This document shows positions 25,199 through 34,174 of a DNA stretch of 36,699 nucleotides, in pieces; positions within the stretch are counted from its first letter, which is position 1, and each line of letters opens with the position of its first letter. The position numbers and the translations under genes were made by a program. Origin of the DNA: Bacteroidetes bacterium CG18_big_fil_WC_8_21_14_2_50_41_14 (GTDB lineage Bacteria > Bacteroidota > Bacteroidia > Bacteroidales > F082). The stretch is from NCBI GenBank assembly GCA_002771745.1, contig PCUL01000090.1, forward strand, positions 1-36,699, read 5' to 3'. Under the pieces are notes generated by a model. The model had not been told where the DNA came from. It saw nothing but the letters and a program-made list of their open reading frames with translations, and made no database searches.

Positions 25199-28100
25199 AT
25201 GTTAGATAAAATTATTCAGTTCAGTATTGCGAATAAACTGATTGTTATGCTCTTTACTGCGACAATTGTCGGTTTTGGACTGTATTCGCTTACCCAGATT
25301 CCGATAGGTGCAGTGCCGGATATAACCAATAACCAGGTTCAGGTTATTACCACTTCGCGCAATTTATCTACCCTTGATGTTGAACAATTTATTACCTATC
25401 CGGTGGAGCTCGAAATGGCTAATTTACCGGGTGTTACCGAGATAAGGTCGGTATCAAAATTTGGGCTTTCGGTGGTGACCATCGTGTTCAACGATGCCAT
25501 AGGAACCTATTTGCCCCGACAACTTATTGCCGAAAAACTGAAAGCTGCTGCAGAAAATATTCCGGCCGGAATGGGAACACCTCAAATGGGTCCCATTACA
25601 ACAGGTTTGGGTGAAATTTATCAATATATTCTCGACACCAAGCCCGGGTACGACTCATTGTATTCAACCATGGATTTACGAACCATTCAGGACTGGATTG
25701 TGAAACGACAACTCTCCGGAATTAACGGGGTGGTCGAGATTAATACCTGGGGCGGTTTTCTAAAACAATACGAAGTTGCTGTAAACCCAACAAAATTACA
25801 GTCGATGGGCATTTCCATTGGTGAAATTTTTCAGGCACTCGAAAACAACAACAGTGTAGCCGGTGGTGGGTATATCGAAAAAACCAACGAAAGCTACTTT
25901 ATTCGTGGAGAGGGTTTGGTTGGGTCAAAGGACGACATTGAAAACATCGTTGTTAAAAACACGGATGGACGACCCATCTACATCCGGGACGTGGCAACAG
26001 TTCAGGATGGTTATGCTAGCCGTTTTGGTGCTATCACAGGTAATGGTCAGGGCGAAAAAGTGCTTGGCCAGGTGATGATGCTCAAGGATGCCAACTCCAA
26101 TAAGGTGATAGAAGACGTTAAAGAACGTGTTGCCGAAATTCAGAAAACCTTGCCGGAAGGTGTTTATATAAATCCGTTTCTCGAACGTAGCGAACTTATT
26201 GCAAAAACAACCAATACGGTAGCGGAGAACCTGATCCTGGGTTGTTTGATTGTGATATTTGTTGTGGTGCTGTTGCTGGGAAATATGCGCTCCGGCCTCG
26301 TTATCGCTTCGGTCATTCCGCTCAGTTTGCTTTTTGCTCTGGGCATGATGTATGTTTTTGGTGTAGATGCAAATTTGATGAGTCTTGGAGCCATCGACTT
26401 TGGAATTATTATCGATGGAGCGGTCATTATTGTGGAGTACATCGCCTACAAAATTACTGCTCAAAAGGAGCGAATTGATCTGGCCACCAAGGAAGAGCGG
26501 GTGAGTATCATCGATTCCATTACAATGGTAAGCTCTTCAAAAATGATGACCTCGGCGGTGTTCGGACAATTGATTATTTTAATCGTTTTTATTCCGATTT
26601 TATCTCTCACCGGAGTGGAAGGCAAGATGTTTAGACCTATGGCCATGACTTTTAGTTTCGCCCTGGCAGGAGCCATGATTCTGTGCTTTACTTATGTTCC
26701 TGTGGCTGCTTCACTGTTTCTGAAACCATCAAAACAATCGAAACGCAATATTTCATTGCGGTTGATGAATTTTATTTCGTCCATGTATACTCCCTCGATT
26801 GAGTTGGCCATGAAATTTAAAAAGGTGGTTCTGGCAAGTTCGTTGGTGTTGCTTCTGTTCACTGTTTATTTGTATTCAACCATGGGTGGAGAATTTGTTC
26901 CCACGCTCGATGAGGGTGATTTCGTTATACAACCGGTATTGCGTACCGGGACTTCGCTTAGCAATACCATTGCCATTACCACCAGAATAGAGAAAATCCT
27001 GCTCGATCAATTTCCGGAAGTGGACCAGGTGGTAAGCCGCATTGGGGCTGCAGAGGTACCTACCGATCCCATGTCGATGGAAGAAAGCGACGTTATTATC
27101 AAACTGAAGCCCAAAAGTGAATGGGTGTCGGCAAAATCGAAAGACGAGCTGGCCGAAAAATTTAAAGAAGCCCTGTCAATAATCCCTGGACTTGATTTTG
27201 AATTTACCCAACCCATCGAAATGCGTTTTAACGAATTAATTACGGGTGTGCGTGCAGATGTGGCCATTAAAATATTTGGTGAAGATTTGGATGTGCTGTA
27301 TAACAAAGGTCTGGAAATCAAACAGCTGGCTGAAAATGTTCCGGGGGCCTCCGATGTCATTCTTGAAAAAATTACGGGCTTACCACAGATGACCGTAAAA
27401 TTCAACCGTCAAAAAATCGCCAAATACGGATTGAATATCAAGGATTTAAACGACATGATCACCATGGGATTTGCAGGTGCAATAGCCGGTAATGTGTTTG
27501 AAGGAGAAAAAAGATTCGATCTGGTAGTCAGGTTTGATAAAAATCACCGTAAAAATATAAAGGATATCGAAACTATTTATGTGGACTTGCCGGGAGGCGG
27601 TAAAGTTCCACTGAGCGAACTGGCCGAAATATCGTATACCAAAGGACCCGCGAAAATTTCCCGCGACGATACCAAACGACGCATTGTGGTAGGTATTAAC
27701 GTAAGAAACCGCGACCTGCAATCGGTGGTGGAAGATATTAAGCACATCATCAATACAAAGGTAAAACTGCCCGTTGGATACACCATCGATTATGGAGGAC
27801 AGTTCGAAAACCTTCAGAGTGCCAGCCGGCGATTAAAATTTGCCGTGCCGATTGCCCTCATCCTCATTTTTATCATGCTTCATTTTGCTTTTAAAAGTTT
27901 CCGGGAAGCGTTGATGGTTTTCACAGCCATTCCATTGTCAGCCGTGGGCGGTGTGCTGTTGCTGTGGATCAGAGGATTGCCTTTTAGCATTTCTGCGGGC
28001 GTAGGTTTTATAGCGCTGTTTGGGATAGCTGTTTTAAACGGAATTGTGTTAATTGAGCATTTTAAGGATTTGAAAAAGAAGGGATTAACCAGTATTGATG

Positions 28101-29530
28101 AGCGGGTAATTTTAGGAACCAAACAACGCTTGCGGCCCGTTTTGCTTACCGCCGGAGCGGCTGCCATGGGATTTCTTCCAATGGCTGTTTCAACTTCGGC
28201 CGGTGCAGAAGTACAGCGGCCACTGGCCACAGTTGTTATAGGTGGTTTGATAAGTGCTACTTTTCTGACGATGATTGTTTTGCCCGTACTTTATTCTCTG
28301 GTCGACGAATGGAAGTTCTCCTTTTTACGGACGGGGAAGAGTAAAATGACCCTGTTGTTGATTTTGAGCTTATTCGCCGTGCCGGCCATGGCCCAGGAAA
28401 AGAACCTTACTCTGGATGAAGCCATCAACCTGGCCCTGAATAATAACATGGAATACAAAGCTTCAAAACTTCAGGTTGAGCAGAGCGATCGCCTGATAGG
28501 AACCGCGTTTTCAATCGATAAAACAGGGATATTTTATGGTTACGATCAAAGTAATTTCGGTGAAAACAACCTGCCACTTAGTGTGTTTGGTATTCAGCAA
28601 AATCTGGAGTTCCCAACGGTATACAACCGACAGAGACACATTAATTCGATTGACTATCAGCTCAGTGTAACCCAATCGGAAATGATGGCCCGCGCCATCT
28701 CGAAGGAGGTGGCTCAACAGTACAATCTGGTGGTCTATCACCAGAATAAAATGGTGCTTTACCAATATCTCGATAGCTTATTTCAGGATTTTTCGAAGGC
28801 TGCCAATCGCAAGTATGAACTTGGCGAGACCAATTATCTTGAAATGCTTATGGCACAATCGAAAAAAAACTACTGGTTGATGCAATTGAATCAACTTGAG
28901 CAGGAACTGAAATCGACCATGGCCGGATTAAAAGCAGTGATTCAAACTGATAGTTCTTTCGCAATTAAGGATCAAGTACTTGAGGTGCAGCTGCTTGAAA
29001 ACGAAGAGACAGCAGAAAATCCCGGAGTTCGTTATATGCAACAACAGGTGAGCTTGGTGGAAGCCCGGTTTAAACTTGAAAAAAGCAAACTTCTCCCCGG
29101 ATTACAACTCGAATATTTTTTAAGTACCAACGACGGTCCCAATGCAAAAAAATACAACGCCTATCAGGTTGGGATTCAAGTTCCCCTGTTTTTTAAACCG
29201 CAACAAAACAAAATTGTTGCAGCCCGCATCCAACGTGAAATTGCCGGAAACCAGGCCAGCAATTATTCAATACGTCTTCAATCAAAAGAAAACCAGTTGA
29301 AAGCATTGTTGCAAAAATACAGTCAGGCTATAAATTATTATCAATCGACTGGAAAAAATCTGGCAGAGGAAATCAACCGGACGGCTCAAAAAAGTTATTA
29401 CAACGGTGAAATCGATTTTTTTCAGTACATACAAAGCCTCGAAAATGCCACATCAATTGTAATTGAATATCTCGATAATCTGGTGCAATATAATGCCACA
29501 CTTTTTGAAATTAAATACCTGACCTTATAA
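25199..29530 (+). CDS. czcA: CzcA-type heavy-metal RND efflux pump fused to outer-membrane factor
   Basis: Proton-driven exporter of divalent metals from the periplasm or cytoplasm, joined in one frame to a TolC-like outer-membrane channel (1,443 residues). Residues 1-1049 make a complete RND pump. The TM4 motif D400FGIIID406GAVIIVE413 reproduces CzcA Asp402/Asp408/Glu415 in exact spacing, which favours Zn/Co/Cd (or Ni) over the Cu/Ag CusA subgroup. Residues 1050-1443 make an outer-membrane efflux protein with two repeated coiled-coil halves. The junction holds MTLLLILSLFAVPAMAQ, a full signal peptide, starting at an in-frame ATG (28346) preceded by the purine-rich GGGGAAGAG. Such fusions are frequent in Bacteroidota. 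The adaptor gene follows after 10 bp. Confidence 0.93.
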   Translation: MLDKIIQFSIANKLIVMLFTATIVGFGLYSLTQIPIGAVPDITNNQVQVITTSRNLSTLDVEQFITYPVELEMANLPGVTEIRSVSKFGLSVVTIVFNDAIGTYLPRQLIAEKLKAAAENIPAGMGTPQMGPITTGLGEIYQYILDTKPGYDSLYSTMDLRTIQDWIVKRQLSGINGVVEINTWGGFLKQYEVAVNPTKLQSMGISIGEIFQALENNNSVAGGGYIEKTNESYFIRGEGLVGSKDDIENIVVKNTDGRPIYIRDVATVQDGYASRFGAITGNGQGEKVLGQVMMLKDANSNKVIEDVKERVAEIQKTLPEGVYINPFLERSELIAKTTNTVAENLILGCLIVIFVVVLLLGNMRSGLVIASVIPLSLLFALGMMYVFGVDANLMSLGAIDFGIIIDGAVIIVEYIAYKITAQKERIDLATKEERVSIIDSITMVSSSKMMTSAVFGQLIILIVFIPILSLTGVEGKMFRPMAMTFSFALAGAMILCFTYVPVAASLFLKPSKQSKRNISLRLMNFISSMYTPSIELAMKFKKVVLASSLVLLLFTVYLYSTMGGEFVPTLDEGDFVIQPVLRTGTSLSNTIAITTRIEKILLDQFPEVDQVVSRIGAAEVPTDPMSMEESDVIIKLKPKSEWVSAKSKDELAEKFKEALSIIPGLDFEFTQPIEMRFNELITGVRADVAIKIFGEDLDVLYNKGLEIKQLAENVPGASDVILEKITGLPQMTVKFNRQKIAKYGLNIKDLNDMITMGFAGAIAGNVFEGEKRFDLVVRFDKNHRKNIKDIETIYVDLPGGGKVPLSELAEISYTKGPAKISRDDTKRRIVVGINVRNRDLQSVVEDIKHIINTKVKLPVGYTIDYGGQFENLQSASRRLKFAVPIALILIFIMLHFAFKSFREALMVFTAIPLSAVGGVLLLWIRGLPFSISAGVGFIALFGIAVLNGIVLIEHFKDLKKKGLTSIDERVILGTKQRLRPVLLTAGAAAMGFLPMAVSTSAGAEVQRPLATVVIGGLISATFLTMIVLPVLYSLVDEWKFSFLRTGKSKMTLLLILSLFAVPAMAQEKNLTLDEAINLALNNNMEYKASKLQVEQSDRLIGTAFSIDKTGIFYGYDQSNFGENNLPLSVFGIQQNLEFPTVYNRQRHINSIDYQLSVTQSEMMARAISKEVAQQYNLVVYHQNKMVLYQYLDSLFQDFSKAANRKYELGETNYLEMLMAQSKKNYWLMQLNQLEQELKSTMAGLKAVIQTDSSFAIKDQVLEVQLLENEETAENPGVRYMQQQVSLVEARFKLEKSKLLPGLQLEYFLSTNDGPNAKKYNAYQVGIQVPLFFKPQQNKIVAARIQREIAGNQASNYSIRLQSKENQLKALLQKYSQAINYYQSTGKNLAEEINRTAQKSYYNGEIDFFQYIQSLENATSIVIEYLDNLVQYNATLFEIKYLTL

Positions 29531-29540
29531 TCCTGATAGT

Positions 29541-30710
29541 ATGAAAATATCAACATTAAATAGTCTCATCCTAATTGTTCTGGCCATTACACTGTTGGCA
29601 GGATGCAAATCAGAAAAACCACAAGAAAACGCGGATGTAAACCTGACTGTAAATCAAGATTCCAAACCGGAGAATCAAATTGTTTTGAGCCGGGCACAAT
29701 TTGAATCCGCAGGAATGAAAACGGGAGTTATGCAGCCGGAAAAACTGGAAGAATTCGTACGAACCACCGGATACTTATCGGTTCCTCAGGAATATCGTGT
29801 TGTAATTAGTTCATATCTTGGCGGTTATGCCTCTTCTACACCTTTATTGCCAGGTGATTATGTAAAGAAAGGCCAGTTTCTCATCAACCTGACCAACCCG
29901 GATATCATCAACCTGCAACAGGATTATCTGGTATCGAAACAGAAGCTAAACTATTTAAAGTCGGTGTACGATCGCCAGGTGGTTTTAGCCGGCGAAAACA
30001 TCAGTTCGCAAGACATGCTTCTGATGGCCGAAAGAGATTATAACAATATGTTGACTACCAAAGCTGCACTGGGTCAGACACTCAGGCTGATCAATATTGA
30101 TCCCGGGCAGATTACACCTGAAACGGTAAGTCCGGTGGTGAGGTTGGTTTCTCCCATCCATGGATATATCGCCAGTGTAAATGCCGTTAACGGTCAATTT
30201 TCTGGTCCGGGTGAAAAACTTTTTGAAATCATCAATACAGATCATATTCATTTGGAGATGAAACTTTTTGAAAAGGATGTGCTGAATGTAAAACCCGGAC
30301 AAAAGATTAGATTCTCGCTCCCGGATGTTAAAAAAAGGTCGTTTACAGGGGAAGTATTTAAAGTAGGCAAATCTATTAATATGGAGGACAGGACGGTAGA
30401 TGTTCATGCACACCCCGATATTGAGGATGGACTTCCCGGCCTGATGATTGGCATGTATGTCCAGGTCGAAATTATAATTGCCGATCGCATGGCAGAGTGT
30501 GTGCCGGTGGAGGCGCTCGCTTCTCTGAGCGGAATCGATTATTTATTTGTGATGCGATCTGCCGGAAATGACAGCCTCATTTTTGAAAAGATACCCGTTA
30601 ATGTTGGATTGATCAACGATCAATATGCTGAAATTCTGCCTTCCAGCGTGCCTTCAATTCAGGGCCAGCAAATATTGATTAACGGAGTGTATGGATTGAT
30701 GCAGGAATAA
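29541..30710 (+). CDS. czcB: Periplasmic adaptor (membrane fusion) lipoprotein of the RND efflux system
   Basis: Links the inner-membrane RND pump to the outer-membrane channel. A lipoprotein signal ends in LLAGC (lipidated Cys22). The 389 residues show the usual order: a beta-barrel strand near the N-terminus, a biotinyl-lipoyl-like half (GGYASSTPLLPGDYVKKGQFLINLTNPD), an alpha-helical hairpin (about 115-170), the second lipoyl half (VSPIHGYIASVNAVNGQFSGPGEKLFEI), a beta-barrel (HLEMKLFEKDVLNVKPGQKIRF) and a membrane-proximal domain. No histidine-rich metal-binding stretch is visible. It is cotranscribed with the RND gene and ends 2 bp from the convergent rubredoxin-fusion gene. Confidence 0.93.
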   Translation: MKISTLNSLILIVLAITLLAGCKSEKPQENADVNLTVNQDSKPENQIVLSRAQFESAGMKTGVMQPEKLEEFVRTTGYLSVPQEYRVVISSYLGGYASSTPLLPGDYVKKGQFLINLTNPDIINLQQDYLVSKQKLNYLKSVYDRQVVLAGENISSQDMLLMAERDYNNMLTTKAALGQTLRLINIDPGQITPETVSPVVRLVSPIHGYIASVNAVNGQFSGPGEKLFEIINTDHIHLEMKLFEKDVLNVKPGQKIRFSLPDVKKRSFTGEVFKVGKSINMEDRTVDVHAHPDIEDGLPGLMIGMYVQVEIIIADRMAECVPVEALASLSGIDYLFVMRSAGNDSLIFEKIPVNVGLINDQYAEILPSSVPSIQGQQILINGVYGLMQE

Positions 30711-30712
30711 GA

Positions 30713-31423
30713 TTAATTGTAAGGCTCAAAGTCCTCTTTCCCTGCCCCGCAAACCGGACACATCCAATCGTCAGGAATGTCTTCAAAAGCCGTACCGGGA
30801 AGTATTCCGCTGTCCGGATCGCCTTCTGCAGGATCGTAAATATGATCGCACACCAGACATTGATATTTTTGTAACCGGGAGGAATCACTTCTGGATTCAG
30901 CCACAACAGGATCTTCAGGTTTGATATAGGTTGGCGCATTTTTGGGGGCTTTTCCTTTTTTTACATTCCTGTAATAGGCATAGGTAAGCGGATCTTTGGT
31001 TTCATGCAACATTCCATAGTCGATAATTTCACCGATGAACACAATGTGAGAACCTACATCCATTTGATTGATTAATTTACATTCAAACCAGGCAATACAT
31101 TCCTTTGTTACGATCGGCACGCCTGTTTTTCCCTTGACATAGGGAATGTTTTCAAACTTATTGAGGTCCTTTCCACTTTTATATCCAAATAAACCAATCA
31201 GTTCAGATGAGGCCTGTTCCTCAAGTACCGAAATTGAAAACAAACCGGATTCCTCAATCAGATGACTGGTAAAATTGTCTTTGTTACATGAAATGGCTAT
31301 TTGCGGTGGTTCAGCAGTTACCTGAAAAGCCGTGTTGGCAACATATCCGTTCATTTTACCATGCGAGGAGGTACTGATAATGTAGAGTCCATAGGTAAGT
31401 TTAAAAAATGTTTCTGTGTTCAT
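30713..31423 (-). CDS. Flavin reductase-rubredoxin fusion (high-molecular-weight rubredoxin, Hrb-like)
   Basis: Predicted cytoplasmic electron carrier of 236 residues. Residues 1-165 form an FMN-binding flavin reductase domain ([29 protein letters not shown] start). Residues about 185-236 form a rubredoxin with four iron ligands: Cys189, Cys192 (CLVC), Cys222 and Cys225 (CPVC). This matches the Hrb protein of Moorella thermoacetica, which passes electrons from NAD(P)H to the flavodiiron protein FprA for NO or O2 reduction. No flavodiiron gene is in the window. A -7 box TAATTTTG lies at 31447-31440 upstream. It converges on the adaptor gene with only 2 bp between stops, so any terminators must lie inside coding sequence. 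Confidence 0.88.
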   Translation of the reverse strand: MNTETFFKLTYGLYIISTSSHGKMNGYVANTAFQVTAEPPQIAISCNKDNFTSHLIEESGLFSISVLEEQASSELIGLFGYKSGKDLNKFENIPYVKGKTGVPIVTKECIAWFECKLINQMDVGSHIVFIGEIIDYGMLHETKDPLTYAYYRNVKKGKAPKNAPTYIKPEDPVVAESRSDSSRLQKYQCLVCDHIYDPAEGDPDSGILPGTAFEDIPDDWMCPVCGAGKEDFEPYN

Positions 31424-31439
31424 GTCGGTCGATTTTTTC

Positions 31440-31447
31440 CAAAATTA
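31440..31447 (-). promoter_or_regulatory. -7 box of the rubredoxin-fusion gene
   Basis: TAATTTTG on the minus strand matches TAnnTTTG, 16 nt before the ATG at 31423. The rest of 31424-31625 shows nothing else recognisable. Confidence 0.4.
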
Positions 31448-31625
31448 GTCATTTTTAATGAAAAATTCCGGTAAGACGCCTTATATAAATGCGGGCATCT
31501 TGCTATTCAACAACTCAAATAGAAAATGACTTGAAATGAGGAGACGATATAAATCACTCCCGGGAAACGATGTTTCATTCATCAGCCTTATGAGAACCGC
31601 ATGTCAGAAAAGCAGGTGAGAACGG

Positions 31626-31946
31626 TCAGGTCAGGTTAAGATGACCAATTTGGTCAGTAATCTGATATGGGCTAACATATTTGTTTAGTTTTATCTTTTT
31701 GCCATTTTCCTGGCACATGGGGCAGTGACTCATTTTTACAGGGAAAATATAGTCGCATTCATGGCAGTAATAGTAATGAATGGGAGTTGCTTTGTGGCGT
31801 TCTTTCATCACGAAGAAGATGCCTGCCAGGGGAGTAAATATTAAACTAATTAAAAAAATACGCACACCTTCCGATTTGCTGTCAATACCCATCCATGTTA
31901 GAATAAACGTCGCTAACAAATAGATGGCAATAAAATACAATATCAT
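31626..31946 (-). CDS. Small membrane protein with C-terminal zinc ribbon
   Basis: Hypothetical protein of 106 residues. Two hydrophobic segments (about 1-19 and 29-47) precede a zinc-ribbon-like module with Cys61-x2-Cys64 and Cys75-x2-Cys78, in YCHECDYIFPVKMSHCPMC. The tail (about 85-106) is hydrophilic. Membrane-plus-zinc-ribbon proteins of this size are common and mostly uncharacterised. No partner is evident: it lies alone between the rubredoxin-fusion gene and udk, with 140-200 bp gaps. A structural Zn2+ or Fe site is likely; the function is unknown. Confidence 0.7.
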   Translation of the reverse strand: MILYFIAIYLLATFILTWMGIDSKSEGVRIFLISLIFTPLAGIFFVMKERHKATPIHYYYCHECDYIFPVKMSHCPMCQENGKKIKLNKYVSPYQITDQIGHLNLT

Positions 31947-32090
31947 GGCTATAGGGCATTATAATAATATTATGTATTGGCAATTTTGAATCCAAAAATC
32001 ACAACGGCTTAATAGGCAGCAGGATATAAAAATAACCGGTATTATGATGATCAGTTTGCCCGGTTCTGCTATCCGAAAATGTAGTTTACT

Positions 32091-32735
32091 CTACGATTCC
32101 GAAGGTGTGATGACAGGTAAATGTCCATCGCCAAGGTTCATTTTTATCCTTGAGACCAACATATCTATTGCCACTTTGTTTTCACCTCCCTGAGGGATAA
32201 TCAGGTCTGCATACAATTTTGTTGGCTCGATAAACTGGATGTGCATGGGTTTCACGAATTTCTCATAGTGGGTGAGGGCATCGTTATAATTTCTTCCCCG
32301 CTCTTGCACATCGCGGCGAATGATGCGCATGAGCCGATTGTCGCTATCGGTTGCCACGAACATCTTGATATCGAGCAATTTTCTTAATCTGGCATTTCCC
32401 AGGATTAAAATACCCTCAACAATGACCACCCGTTTAGGTGCTATAGGAATCGTTTCGCCCGACCGGGCACATGTAACGTAGGAGTATATGGGTAATTGTA
32501 TTGTTTTACCCTGCTTGAGGGCATTCAGGTGCTCTACAAGCAAGTCGAACTCGATGGAATTGGGGTGATCGAAATTAATCTGTAGTTTTTCTTCCTGCGA
32601 CAGGTGCCCGTTGTCGTAATAATAAGCGTCCTGAGGAATAAGAGCCACGCTGTTTTGAGGCAAAGCTTCGATGATTTTATTTACAACGGTGGTTTTTCCG
32701 GATCCACTTCCTCCGGCAATTCCAATGATTAACAT
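32091..32735 (-). CDS. udk: Uridine kinase
   Basis: Pyrimidine salvage enzyme phosphorylating uridine and cytidine to UMP and CMP. The 214 residues begin with the P-loop GIAGGSGSGKTT, followed by DAYYYDNGHLS, NFDHPNSIEFDLL, the substrate-binding PIYSYVTCARSGETI and the lid-region RDVQERGRNYNDAL. Length and motifs match the family. The promoter -7 box (32757-32764) lies in the T-rich tail of the terminator of the upstream decarboxylase operon. Probably monocistronic; the 140 bp downstream hold nothing recognisable. Confidence 0.95.
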   Translation of the reverse strand: MLIIGIAGGSGSGKTTVVNKIIEALPQNSVALIPQDAYYYDNGHLSQEEKLQINFDHPNSIEFDLLVEHLNALKQGKTIQLPIYSYVTCARSGETIPIAPKRVVIVEGILILGNARLRKLLDIKMFVATDSDNRLMRIIRRDVQERGRNYNDALTHYEKFVKPMHIQFIEPTKLYADLIIPQGGENKVAIDMLVSRIKMNLGDGHLPVITPSES

Positions 32736-32756
32736 AAGGGCACATTTTTAGTGATT

Positions 32757-32764
32757 CAAAAATA
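32757..32764 (-). promoter_or_regulatory. -7 box of udk, in the tail of an upstream terminator
   Basis: TATTTTTG on the minus strand (32764-32757) matches TAnnTTTG, 21 nt before the udk ATG. Upstream CTTG with 19-nt spacing lies in the loop of the terminator hairpin and could serve as the -33 element. Confidence 0.5.
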
Positions 32765-32767
32765 AGA

Positions 32768-32800
32768 AAAGAGGTGAAGCAACCAAGGGTTCACCTCTTT
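32768..32800 (-). terminator. Terminator of the methylmalonyl-CoA decarboxylase operon
   Basis: AAAGAGGTGAA (32768-32778) and TTCACCTCTTT (32790-32800) form an exact 11-bp stem over an 11-nt loop. On the minus strand it is followed by TCTTATTTTTG. It lies 30 bp past the mmdB stop. Confidence 0.8.
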
Positions 32801-32830
32801 CTTTTAAAGTGTATTATTTTTTATTTTGAT

Positions 32831-34159
32831 TTACATTAAAAAGCTCATCAAAACCCCGGCAGCAACGGCAGAACCAATTACACCGGCTACGTTTGGTGCC
32901 ATGGCGTGCATCAACAAATGGTTCGATGGGTCGTATTTAAGGCCTTCTGTTTGAACCACCCTGGCACTATCGGGCACGGCCGATACTCCGGCTGCCCCAA
33001 CCAGCGGATTTATTTTATTGCCTTCACTGAGGAAAAGGTTCATCACTTTCGCGAAAAGAATCCCTCCAGCGGTAGCAACAATAAACGAAAGCGCGCCCAG
33101 CACAAAGATTAAAATAGAACCTTTGGTTAAGAATACATCCGCCTGCGTGGAAGCACCCACGGTTACGCCGAGAAGGATGGTAACAATATCAATCAATGGG
33201 TTACGGGCTGTATCTGCCAGTCGTTTTGTTACACCACTTTCTTTCAGGATATTGCCAAAAAAGAGCATCCCCAACAGGGGCAAGGCTCCCGGCGAAATAA
33301 AAGTGGTTAAAATAAGGCCAAGTATGGGGAAAATAATTTTTTCAAGTTTACTTACCGAGCGGGGAGGTTTCATGCGGATTATACGCTCTTTTTTGCTTGT
33401 AAGCAACCTCATCACAGGTGGCTGGATCACAGGAACCAGGGCCATATACGAATAGGCTGCAATGGCAATGGGGCCAATCAGGTTTTGCGTTTGCACTCCA
33501 TTTATAATACCTCCGTTGGCCAATTTTGACGAAAGAAAGATAGCCGTTGGGCCATCGGCACCACCAATAATTCCAATGGCTCCCGCTTCGGGCATATTAA
33601 ATCCCAGATAAAGTGCTCCAATCAGGGTAAGAAAAATCCCAATCTGTGCAGCTGCACCCAGCAACATCAGTCGGGGATTGGAAATAAGAGACGAAAAGTC
33701 GGTCATGGCGCCGATACCCAAAAAAATCAAAGGTGGGTAAATCCCTTTTACAACCCCGAAATACAGGTAGTTTAGCACACTCCCTTCCTGATAAATACCC
33801 AGCTGCAAATTTATTCCCCCATCCTGAAAAAAGGGAATGTTCCCAATGATTATCCCTGTTCCAATAGGTATTAGCAGCAAAGGTTCATAATCGTATTTGA
33901 TGGCCAGAAAGATAAAGAATAGCCCCACGACAATCATAATCAAATGACCCGGAGTGGCATTTCTAAAGCCCGTGTAACTGATGAATTTGGTAATTCCTCC
34001 CATGATGCCCCCAACTCCATCGGGAGCAGTATTGCTTACCGTTTCGGTTGAATTGGTAACAGGTTCGGCCATCCCGGGAATTTGAAATACCATAAAGTTT
34101 AAACCGACCAACAAAGCAATAATCCCAAAAACGGTGATTGCTTTTTTTCGTGCATTCAT
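32831..34159 (-). CDS. mmdB: Na+-translocating decarboxylase, beta subunit
   Basis: Integral membrane subunit (442 residues, about 10-11 hydrophobic segments) that decarboxylates carboxybiotin and pumps Na+ outward. The diagnostic segment GIIGGADGPTAIFLSSKLA contains the aspartate used for Na+ coupling in OadB-type proteins; the C-terminal part has VGAAGVSAVPDSARVVQ and NHLLMHAMAPNVAGVIGSAVAAG. An N-terminal extension of about 65 residues with one extra membrane segment precedes the core. It is 15 bp downstream of the biotin carrier gene and last in the operon. OadB, MmdB and GcdB cannot be told apart by sequence alone; the epimerase remnant upstream of mmdA favours MmdB. Confidence 0.93.
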   Translation of the reverse strand: MNARKKAITVFGIIALLVGLNFMVFQIPGMAEPVTNSTETVSNTAPDGVGGIMGGITKFISYTGFRNATPGHLIMIVVGLFFIFLAIKYDYEPLLLIPIGTGIIIGNIPFFQDGGINLQLGIYQEGSVLNYLYFGVVKGIYPPLIFLGIGAMTDFSSLISNPRLMLLGAAAQIGIFLTLIGALYLGFNMPEAGAIGIIGGADGPTAIFLSSKLANGGIINGVQTQNLIGPIAIAAYSYMALVPVIQPPVMRLLTSKKERIIRMKPPRSVSKLEKIIFPILGLILTTFISPGALPLLGMLFFGNILKESGVTKRLADTARNPLIDIVTILLGVTVGASTQADVFLTKGSILIFVLGALSFIVATAGGILFAKVMNLFLSEGNKINPLVGAAGVSAVPDSARVVQTEGLKYDPSNHLLMHAMAPNVAGVIGSAVAAGVLMSFLM

Positions 34160-34174
34160 ATCAGTGATCCCCCT

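Noticed and set aside
25199-29530. Frameshift or assembly error joining pump and outer-membrane factor
   Set aside because: The frame is continuous, both parts are full length, and such fusions are frequent in Bacteroidota.
25199-29530. Copper/silver (CusA) specificity
   Set aside because: TM4 has the D-F-G-x3-D-x6-E pattern of the divalent-metal CzcA type rather than the CusA pattern.
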